Source: Cercis canadensis (lineage: Eukaryota; Streptophyta; Magnoliopsida; Fabales; Fabaceae). From it: a DNA stretch of 64,000 nucleotides. Numbering within the stretch: the stretch's first letter is position 1; each line of letters begins with the position of its first letter. The translations under genes and the position numbers were made by a program. Location: positions 216,789 through 280,788 of the forward strand of contig QAOA01004005.1 of NCBI GenBank assembly GCA_003255065.1, read 5' to 3'. Positions 37,301 through 47,400 of the stretch are shown piece after piece. Under the pieces are notes generated by a model. The model was not told the DNA's origin. It did not search any database and worked only from the letters and a program-made list of their open reading frames with translations.

Positions 37301-38018
37301 TATCTTGCCCGGGACCTTGTTTCGATTTGTCCCTTTATCTGGCTAGGATAATTTTGTCAGGGTTCACTATATCTTTGACTAGACTGTTCCTCGGTAGGTC
37401 ATTATATCAGACCGAGGACCCTATTTCGGTTCGTCCCTGTATTTGATTTAGATTTTTTTACTTGTGGTTGACTATATCTGGGAAGGGACTATTTCCTGGT
37501 GAGTCACTATATCTGGCCCGGGAACCTGTTTCGGTTAATCCTTGTATCTGACACGGATATTTTTCTTGTGGTTAATTATATTTGGAACGAGACTATTTCC
37601 TCATAAGTCAGTATATCTAGCTCGGGATCCTGTTTCGCTTCGTCCATGTATCTGACTCAAATATTTTTCTTGTAGTTCAATGTTTCTAGGACGGGACTGT
37701 TTCCTGGTAAGTCACAATATCTTGCCTGGGACCCTGTTTCGGTTCGTCCTTGTATCTGACTCGGAATTTTTACTTGTGGTTGACTGTATCTGGGAAGGGA
37801 CTGTTTCCTGTTAAGTCACTATATCTGGCCTGGGAACCTGTTTCGGTTAATCCTTGTATCTGGTTCGAATATTTTTCTTGTAGTTCAATGTATTTCGAAC
37901 GAGACTGTTTCCAGGTAAGTCACTATATCTAGCCCGGGAACCTGTTTCGGTTAATCCCTGTATCTAATTCGGATATTTTTCTTGTGGTTCAATATATTTG
38001 GATAGAGACTGTTTCCTC
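34365..38018. repeat. Satellite block A: about 35 units of 104 bp, four-variant order
   Basis: Each unit holds three modules: one starting TATCTGACTCGGATATTTTT (34 bp), one starting TATCTGGGAAGGGACTGTTT (35 bp) and one starting TATCTGGCCCGGGAACCTG (35 bp). The second module comes in four kinds that follow each other in a fixed order: GGGAAGGGACTG, then GGAACGAGACTG, AGGACGGGACTG and TTGACGAGACTG. This gives a higher-order repeat of about 416 bp, with one member occasionally skipped. No open frame persists because 104 is not a multiple of three. Confidence 0.93.
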
Positions 38019-38787
38019 CTCCACTAGCAGAATCAACGTTACTTCTATCCGAAGGTGACAAGCCCTCATAGAAATATTGTATCAACAGCTGATCACTTAT
38101 TTGATGATGGAGGCAGCTTGAGCATAGCTTGGTAAACCTCTCCCAATACTCATGCAATGTCTCCCCTGGCAGTTGCCTTATGCCATATATGTCTTTGCGA
38201 ATGGCAGCAGTTCTGGATGCAGGGAAGAACTTTGCCAGAAATAACTTCTTCATGTCACTCCAATTTCTGACCGAACCTTGTGACAAGTAAAAGAGCCAGT
38301 CTTTAGCTGCATCAGCAAGAGAGAAAGGGAATGCTCTCAACTTGATATGCTCTTTAGAAATTCCTTGTGGCATCATTGTGGAACAAACCACATAGAATTC
38401 CTTTAAATGTTTATGAGGATCTTCACCTGCAAGACCATGAAACTTTGGCAGCAAGTGTATCAATCCAGATTTCAATTCAAAAGAAGTATCAATCTCTGGA
38501 TATTGGATCCCTAAAGGTTGGTAAGCAACATCAGGGGTGGCCAATTCCTTAAGAGTTCTGTCTCTAGACTGCATGTTATTATTATTATTATTTCCAGTTC
38601 TATTAGCATTATCAGCTCTATTACCTTCATCAACAGGATCAACAACAGGAATAACAATAGGAGTTCTAGCTTCAGCCATGGTAGGATCTAAATTATCAAC
38701 AGCCCTATGTGCTCTATTAAGTGTATGCAAGGTTCTCTCTATTTTAGGGTCTACTTCAAGCAATACAAAAGGAGAAGACCTAGTCAT
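38019..38787 (-). pseudogene. Athila gag, truncated N-terminal part
   Basis: The capsid N-terminal region is open from the ATG at 38,787 for about 255 codons. It includes the Retrotrans_gag stretch QLPGETLHEYWERFTKLC and LIQYFYEGLSPSDRS, then runs into satellite at about 38,018, which supplies about 20 foreign residues before a stop near 37,951. It lacks the zinc knuckle and protease. Unlike the copy at 1-4,144, it has neither the nonsense change nor the 42-bp insert, so it shows the parental arrangement there. The junction shares a few bases (CCTCC) with the satellite. Confidence 0.9.
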
Positions 38788-39331
38788 ACACTATGCAAAC
38801 AAGTGGCTAAATGCCTAAACACACCACAATGCACAAAAACACGGAAAAACACACAAAACTGACAGAATTTAGCTAAAACCGAAACACACCAAAAACATAA
38901 AACAAAGGTAAAAAGACACCAAAATAGGACTAGAAAATGTATCTAAACATTTTTAAAAATTTTTCTACCACCACAGGACGAAAGGTGGATGAAAATGGAA
39001 CTCAAAAATTAAATAAAAAATTATTTAAAAAATGGAAAAATGGTCAAAACAGTGGAATTTGGTTTAAAAAGAAAGACCTCACAGCCTTTGGCTGTGAGTA
39101 TTGGTTGTCAGGCCCTTTTCCTTCAACTGACCAAGTTTCAGGTCAATCGGAGCACAAAATTTTGTTCGGAACAGTAGAACCGAAAATCACTAATCAAGCC
39201 AAACCGAAGGGAAAACAAGGAAAAATGGAACCAAATTAACATGTTTCACACAAGGACAACCTAAAATATCGAGGGGAACCTCAAAGCAAGAAAAACAATG
39301 GCCACTGGCCTCAAACAGAATGGATACTTGG
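38788..39331 (-). other. Athila leader fragment
   Basis: The fragment is homologous to 4,145-4,950 but has one copy of the segment that is duplicated there. It stops matching at 39,329, before the primer site, which is missing. Confidence 0.85.
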
Positions 39332-39829
39332 TGATAACACATTATTTTATACTATTTGTTTCTCTTATACTTAGTCTTTTAGTGTGTGTTTCTAGTGATT
39401 TTTATGGCTTTTAGACATGTTTTGTAGATTTGGACTTGTTGGTGCTTGTAGATTTTAAATTGCTTAACTGTTAAATTCTGGCACTGCTTACGTTTTTCAC
39501 CATATCTTTTTATATAGATGTCCGATTGATGTGATTCCAGTTTCGTTGGAAAGCTAACAGAAAATTCCAAATTTCATATGAAGATCCCAGAAGCTGATTC
39601 TCACGTCTGGACAACTGAAATTCGCGTGCAAGCAGTCCAGATTTTCTGCTCCGCCCAGCACTCCGCCCAGCATTGACTGATTCCTTTCCTTAGGGCTGCC
39701 TATTGGACCAGAACATGTTTATTTGGGCCAACATCTGTTTTTGGGCCAGCACACATGACACTAGGGCTTGATCATGTTTTTACCATTAATAATTTAGGAA
39801 ACTAGGTTTATTTTGTAATTAGGAAACCA
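39332..39829 (+). mobile_element. Related Athila-type LTR fragment, plus orientation
   Basis: It starts TGATAACACATTATTTTATAC, a diverged counterpart of the LTR start TGATGAACACACTTTTTATAC read on the other strand. It shares TTGGAAAGCTAACAGA and ATATGAAGATCC with that family. It ends at a single unresolved base (39,830) and faces the opposite way to the LTR fragment that follows. Confidence 0.6.
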
Positions 39830-39830
39830 N

Positions 39831-40641
39831 AACAGCCAAAACCTGGATTGATTTGATGAATTAGCCCTCCATGAACAAGAAGAGCTGAGTTCTTACAAAA
39901 ATATCTAAGAGAAAACTTAAGGACTAAGGAAGGAGTAAAAGCTGTCTAAAAATATCTAATTCACTGCTTGTCAATTTTGGATGCCCTCTTGTGCTGATAT
40001 AGACCTCCAAAATTAGATGCACACCCAAATTGCCGTTAGGGCACACTTGTTTCCATGGGCCTTAACTTCAATTGGGCTTTGGTTTGGGCCCATTTGGACT
40101 TGTCATGAGGAAGTTAGGCCCATTTAAGTGGCAAAAGGTGTCTGGAACTGTCAGCTAACTTCCACTGCAAATAATACCATCTTCAATATAAAATATGGTG
40201 AACTGGTCTGCATATCAATTGAAGCTCTGTCTGTTAGCTTTCCAATGGTACCAGTTTCAGGTCCATATGGCATCCACAACTCAAGTTATGGCCCAAACAC
40301 TGCATGTAGGTCAGGATCCTGCGACAGCATGTCTTCTCTGGCTTCCAGGCTGCATATGACCTTCTGAACGTCCGAATTAGCTTTGGAGCCCTGAAAGAAA
40401 GTAGTAGACAATTCTCTCAGATTTCCTACAAGGTATGACTCGGAATTTTTAGACATCCAGAACTCAAGATATGCACGAAACATAGAGACAGCATAAAATG
40501 CTCAGTATTGCTGGAAATTGCAATTAAGCACAAATGGATCCAAAGTCATGAAATGAGGTCTAAGTCTATGCAATTCAGTCCAAAAGAGGTTTAAAAGACT
40601 AAGTCTGAGGGATAACTATTGTATAAAAAGTGTGTTCATCA
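39831..40641 (-). mobile_element. Athila LTR fragment ending in satellite
   Basis: The fragment is homologous to about 5,735-6,534 of the LTR family and ends GTGTTCATCA at 40,641, followed by GGATGTTTCCTAGAGGG. The same LTR-satellite junction is at 44,459/44,460, and the two LTR pieces share variants not in the other LTRs. The left part is missing. Confidence 0.88.
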
Positions 40642-43621
40642 GGATGTTTCCTAGAGGGTCAATGTATCTGGCCTGGGACCCTGTTTCGAGTCGTCCCTGT
40701 ATCTGACTCGGATAATTTTCTTGGGTTTCACTGTATCTGACCTGGGACCCAGTTTCGTTTTGTCCTTGTATTTGACTCGGATATTTTTCTTTGGTTTCAC
40801 TGCATCTGACCTACGACCCTGGTTCGGTTCGTCCTTGTTTCTGACTCGGATATTTTTCTTTTGTTTCACTGTATCTGACCTGGGAACCTGTTTCGGTTCC
40901 TCCCTATATTTAACTCGGATATTTTTCTTGGGTTTCACTGTATTTGGGAATGGGTTTTTTCCTAGAGGGTCAATGTATCTAGCCCGGGACCCTGTTTCGA
41001 GTCGTCCCTGTATCTGACTCGGATATTTTTCTTGGGTTTCAATGTATTTGGGAAGGGACTGTTTCCTAGTGGGTCATTGTATCTGGCCCGTGACCCTGTT
41101 TCGATTCGTCCTTGTATCTCACCCGTATATTTTTCTTGGGTTTCTCTGTAGTTGGGAAGGGACTGTTTCCCGGTGGGTCATTGTATCTGGCCTATGACCC
41201 TGTTTCGGGTCGTCCCTATATCTGGCTCAGATTTTTTTCTTTAGTTTCACTGTATCTGATCTGGGACCCTGTTTCGGTTCGTCCTTTTATCTGACTCGGA
41301 TATTTTTCTTTGGTTTCACTGTGTCTAACCTGGGACCCAGTTTCGGTTCGTCCCTATATTGAACTCGGATATTTTTTTTGGATTTCACTGTATTTGGGAA
41401 GGGGTTGTTTCCTAGAGGGTCAATGTATCTGGCCCGAGACCCTGTTTCGAGTCGTCCTTGTATCTGACTCAGATAATTTTCTTGGGTTTCACTGTATCTG
41501 ACCTGGGACCCAGTTTCGTTTCGTCCTTGTATCTGACTCGGATATTTTTCTTTGGTTTCACTGCATCTGACCTGGGACCCAGTTTCGTTTCTTCCTTGTT
41601 TCTGACTCGTATATTTTTCTTTTGTTTCACTGTATCTGACCTGGGAACCTGTTTCGGTTCCTCCCTATATCTAACTCGGATATTTTCCTTGGGTTTCACT
41701 GTATTTGGGAATGGGTTTTTTCCTAGAGGGTCAATGTATCTAGCCCGGGACCCTGTTTCGAGTCGTCCCTGTATCTGACTCGGATATTTTTCTTGGGTTT
41801 CAATGTATTTGGGAAGGGACTGTTTCCTAGTGGGTCATTGTATCTGGCCCGTGACCCTGTTTCGATTCGTCCTTGTATCTCACCCGTATATTTTTCTTGG
41901 GTTTCTCTGAATTTGGGAAGGGACTGTTTCCCGGAGGGTCATTGTATCTGGCCTATGACCCTGTTTCGGGTCGTCCCTATATCTGGCTCAGATTTTTTTC
42001 TTTAGTTTCACTGTATCTGATCTAGGACCCTGTTTCGGTTCGTCCTTTTATCTGACTTGGATATTTTTCTTTGGTATCACTGTGTCTAACCTGGGACCCT
42101 GTTTCGGTTCGTCCCTATATTGAACTCGGATATTTTTTTTGGATTTCACTGTATTTGGGAAGGGGTTGTTTCCTAGAGGGTCAATGTATCTGGCCCGAGA
42201 CCCTGTTTCGAGTCGTCCTTGTATCTGACTCAGATAATTTTCTTGGGTTTCACTGTATCTGACCTGGGACCCAGTTTCGTTTCGTCCTTGTATCTGACTC
42301 GGATATTTTTCTTTGGTTTCACTGCATCTGACCTGGGACCCAGTTTCGTTTCGTCCTTGTTTCTGACTCGTATATTTTTCTTTTGTTTCACTGTATCTGA
42401 CCTGGGAACCTGTTTCGGTTCCTCCCTATATCTAACTCGGATATTTTCCTTGGGTTTCACTGTATTTGGGAATGGGTTTTTTCCTAGAGGGTCAATGTAT
42501 CTAGCCCGGGACCCTGTTTCGAGTCGTCCCTGTATCTGACTCGGATATTTTTCTTGGGTTTCAATGTATTTAGGAAGGGACTGTTTCCTAGTGGGTCATT
42601 GTATCTGGCCTGTGACCCTGTTTCGATTCGTCCTTGTATCTCACCCGTATATTTTTCTTGGGTTTCTCTATAGTTGGGAAGGGACTATTTCCCGATGGGT
42701 CATTGTATCTGGCCTATGACCCTGTTTCGGGTCGTCCCTGTATCTGGCTCAGATATTTTTCTTTGGTTTCACTGTATCTGACCTGGGACTCTGTTTCGGT
42801 TCGTCCCTATATCAATCTCGGATATTTTTTTTTGGCTTCACTGTATTTGGGAAGGGGTTGTTTCCTAGAGGGTCAATGTATCTGGCCCGGGACCCTCTTT
42901 TGAGTCATCCCTATATCTGACTCGGATAATTTTCTTGGGTTTGACTTTATCTGGGAAGGTACTGTTTCCTAGTGGCTCATTGATTCTGGCCCGGGTCGCT
43001 GTTTCGGTTCGACCCTCTATCTGACTCAGATATTTTTCTTTCGTTTCAATGTATCTGACCTGGGACCCTATTTCGGTTCGCCCCTGTATCTGACTCGGAT
43101 ATTTTTCTTAGGTTCCACTGTATCTGGACTGGGACCATGTTTCGGGTCGTCCCTGTATCTGACTCGGATAATTTTCTTGGGTTTCACTGTATCTGGGAAG
43201 GTACTGTTTCCTAGTGGCTCATTGATTCTGGCCCGGGTCGCTGTTTCGGTTCGACCCTCTATCTGACTCAGATATTTTTCTTTAGTTTCAATGTATCTGA
43301 CCTGGGACCCTGTTTCGGTTCGTCCTTTTATCTGACTCAGATATTTTTATTGGGTATCTCTGTAGTTGGGAATGGACTGTTTCCTGGTGGGTCATTGTAT
43401 CTGGCCAGGTACCCTGTTTCAGGTCGTCCCTGTATCTGGCTTGGATATTTTTCTTTGGTTTCTCTGTATCTGACCTGGGACCCTGTTTCAGTTCGTCCTT
43501 GTATTTGACTCAGGTATTTTTCTTTGGTTTCACTGTATCTGACTTGGGACCCAGTTTCGGTTCGTCCTTATATCTAACTCGGATATTTTTCTTGGGTTTC
43601 ACTGTATTTGGGAAGGGGATG
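40642..43621. repeat. Satellite block B1: mixed 69- and 104-bp units
   Basis: Units of 69 bp (first and third modules) and 104 bp (all three) alternate. A 761-bp higher-order repeat is present nearly three times. The direction matches block A but the consensus differs: the first module ends CTTTGGTTTCACTG rather than CTTGTGGTTCACTG. Confidence 0.93.
40721..42900. repeat. 761-bp higher-order repeat, nearly three copies
   Basis: Landmarks recur at an offset of 761: the CACCCGTATATTTTTC unit begins near 41,112, 41,873 and 42,634, and the GGGAATGGGTTTTTTCC unit near 40,945, 41,706 and 42,467. Each copy holds four 104-bp and five 69-bp units (416 + 345 = 761). Confidence 0.9.
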
Positions 43622-44464
43622 TGATGAGCTGCCGAGGCTCCTCAAATTAGTTAAGTTTAAGGTCGGTTACCTAGCTATTTGCAGCATAGGATAGCCCTAA
43701 GTGGAACCTAAGGTTTGTTCTATTTAGTGAAAACTTAAGGACTAAGGAAGGAGTAAAAGCTGTCTAAAAATATCTAATTCACTGCTTGTCAATTTCGGCT
43801 GCCCTCTTGTGCTGATATAGACCTCCAAAATTACATGCACACCCAAATTGCCCTTAGGGCACACTTGTTCCCATGGGCCTTAGCTTCAATTGGGCTTTGG
43901 TTTGGGCCCATTTGGACTTGTCATGAGGAAGTTAGGCCCATTTAAGTGGCAGAAGGTGTCTGGAACCGTCAGCTAACTTGCACAGCAAATAAGACCATCT
44001 TCCACATAAAATATGGTGAACCGGTCTTCATATCAATTGAAGCTCTGTCTGTTAGCTTTCCAATGGTACCAGTTTCAGGTCCATATGACATCTACAACTC
44101 AAGTTATGACCCAAATACTGCATGTAGGTCAGGATCCTGCGACAGCATGTCTTCTCTGGCTTCCAGGCTGCATATGACCTTCTGAACGTCCGAATTAGCT
44201 TTGGAGCCCTGAAAGAAAGTTGTAGACAATTCTCTCAGCTTTCCTACAAGGTATGACTCGGAATTTTTAGACATCTAGAACTCAAGATCTGCAAGAAACA
44301 CAGAGACAGCATAAAATGCTCAGTATTGCTGGAAATTGCTATTAAGCACAAATGGATCCAAAGTCATGAAATGAGGTCTAGGTCTATGCAATTCAGCCCA
44401 AAAGAGGTTTAAAAGACTAAGTATGAGGAATAACTATTGTATAAAAAGTGTGTTCATCAGGATG
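43617..44464 (-). mobile_element. Athila LTR (43,622-44,459) inserted in satellite, GGATG target duplication
   Basis: The LTR runs from TGATGAGCTGCCGAGG to GTGTTCATCA and is flanked by GGATG at 43,617-43,621 and 44,460-44,464. The duplicated site lies in the second satellite module (GGGAAGGGGATGTTTCC). Its length is 838 bp because about 590 bp are deleted internally near 43,732. The intact ends and target duplication show a genuine insertion into pre-existing satellite. Confidence 0.92.
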
Positions 44465-47400
44465 TTTCCTAGAGGGTCAATGTATCTGGCCTGGGACCCT
44501 GTTTCGAGTCGTCCCTGTATCTGACTCGGATAATTTTCTTGGGTTTCACTGTATCTGACCTGGGACCCAGTTTCATTTTTTCCTTGTATCTGACTCAGAT
44601 ATTTTTCTTTGGTTTCACTGCATCTGACCTGCGACCCTGTTTCGGTTCGTCCTTGTTTCTGACTCGGATATTTTTCTTTTGTTTCACTGTATCTGACCTG
44701 GGAACCTGTTTGGGTTCGTCCCTATATCTAACTCGGATATTTTTCTTGGGTTTCACTGTATTTGGGAATGGGTTTTTTCCTAGAGGGTCAATGTATCTAG
44801 CCCGGGACCATATTTCGAGTCGTCCCTGTATCTGACTCGAATATTTTTCTTGGGTTTCAATGTATTTGGGAAGGGACTGTTTCCTAGTGGGTCATTGTAT
44901 CTGGCCCGTGACCCTGTTTCGATTCGTCCTTGTATCTAATCCGTATATTTTTCTTGGGTTTCTCTGTAGTTGGGAAGGGACTGTTTCCCGGTGGGTCATT
45001 GTATCTGGCCTATGACCCTATTTCGGGTCGTCCCTGTATCTGGCTCGGATATTTTTCTTTCGTTTCACTGTATCTGACCTGGGACCTTGTTTCGGTTCGT
45101 CCTTGTATCTGACTCGGATATTTTTCTTTGGTTTCACTGTATCTGACCTGGGACCCTGTTTCGGTTCGTTCCTATATCAATCTCGGATATTTTTCCTTAG
45201 TTTCACTGTATTAGGGAAGGGGTTTTTTCCTAAAGGGTCAATGTATCTGGCCTGGGACCCTGTTTCGAGTTGTCCCTATATCTGACTTGGATAATTTTCT
45301 TGGGTTTCACTGTATCTGACCTGGGACCCAGTTTCGTTTCGTCCTTGTACCTGACTCGGATATTTTTCTTTGGTTTTACTGCATCTGACCTGGGACCCTG
45401 TTTCGGTTCGTCCCTTTATCTGACTCAGATATTTTTATTGTGTATCTCTGTAGTTAGGAATGGAATGTTTCCCGGTGGGTCATTGTAACTGGCCTGGTAC
45501 CCTGTTTCGGGTCGTCCCTGTACTGGCTCGGATATTTTTCTTTGGTTTCACTGTATCTGACCTGGGACCCTGTTTCGGTTCGTCCTAGTATCTGACTCGG
45601 GTATTTTTCTTTGGTTTCACTGTATCTGACCTAGGACCCAGTTTCGGTTCGTCCTTATATCTAACTCGGATATTTTTCTTGGGTTTCACTGTATTTGGGA
45701 AGGGGATGTTTCCTAGAGGGTCAATGTATCTGGCCTGGGACCCTGTTACGAGTCGTCCCTGTATCTGACTCAAATAATTTTCTTGGGTTTCACTGTATCT
45801 GACCTGAGACCCAGTTTCGTTTCGTCCTTGTATCTGACTCGGATATTTTTCCTTGGTTTCACTTCATCTGACCTGGGACCCTGTTTCGGTTCGTCCTTGT
45901 ATCTGACTCGGATATTTTTCTTTGGTTTCACTGTATCTGACCTGGGACCCTGTTTCGGTACGTCCCTATATTTAACTCCGATACTTTTCTTGGGTTTCAC
46001 TGTATTTGGGAATGGGGTTTTTCCTAGAGGGTCAATGTATTTAGCTCGGGACCCTGTTTCGAGTCGTCGCTGTATCTGACTCGGATATTTTTTTGGGTTT
46101 CAATGTATTTAGGAAGGGACTGTTTCCTACTGGGTCATTGTATCCGGCCCGTGACCCTGTTTCGATTCGTCCTTGTATCTCACCCGTATATTTTTCTTGG
46201 GTTTCTCTGTATTTGGGAAGGGACTGTTTCCCGGAGGGTCATTGTATCTGGCCTATGACCCTGTTTCGGGTCATCCCTGTATCTGGCTCGGATATTTTTC
46301 TTTAGTTTCTCTGTATCTGACCTGGGACCCTGTTTCGGTTCGTCCTTGTATCTGACTCGGATATTTTTCTTTGGTTTCACTGTGTCTGACCTGGGACCCT
46401 GTTTCGGTTCGTCCCTATATTGAACTCGGATATTTTTTTTGGGTTTCACTGTATTTGGGAAGGGGTTGTTTCCCAGAGGGTCAATGTATCTGGCCCGGGA
46501 CCCTGTTTCGAGTCGTCCCTGTTTCTAACACAGATAATTTTCTTGGGTTTCACTGTATCTGACCTGGGGCCCAGTTTCGTTTCGTCCTTGTATCTGACTC
46601 GGATATTTTTCTTTGGTTTCACTGCATCTGACACGGGACCCAGTTTCGGTTCGTCCTTGTTTCTGACTCGGATATTTTTCTTTTGTTTCACTGTATCTGA
46701 CTTAGGAACCTGTTTTGGTTCCTCCCTAAATCTAAGTCGGATATTTTTCTTGGGTTTCACTGTATTTGGGAATGGGTTTTTTCCTAGAGGGTCAATGTAT
46801 CTAGCCCGGGACCCTGTTTCGAGTCGTCCCTGTATCTGACTCGGATATTTTTTCTTGGGTTTCAATGTATTTGGGAAGGGACTGTTTCCTAGTGGGTCAT
46901 TGTATTTGGCCCGTGACCCTGTTTCGATTCGTCCTTGTATCTCACCCGTATATTTTTCTTAGGTTTCTCTGTAGTTAGGAAGGCACTGTTTCCAAGTGGC
47001 TCATTGATTCTGGCCCGGGTACCTGTTTCGGTTCGACCCTCTATCTGACTCAGATATTTTTCTTTAGTTTCAATGTATCTGACCTGGACCCTATTTCGGT
47101 TCGTCCCTGTATCTGACTCAGATATTTTTCTTATGTTCCACTGTATCTGGACTGGGACCATGTTTCGGATCGTCCCTGTATCTGACTCGGATATTTTCCA
47201 TGGGTTTCACTGTACTTGGGAAGGAACCGTTTCCTGGTGGGTCATTGTATCGGGCCCGTGACCCTGTTTCGGTTCGTCCCTTTATCTAACTAAGATATTT
47301 TTCTTAGGTATCTCTGTAGTTGGGAAGGGACTGTTTCCCGTTGGGCCATTGTATCTGGCCTGTGACCCTTTTTCGTGTTGTCCCTGTATCTGGCTCGGAT

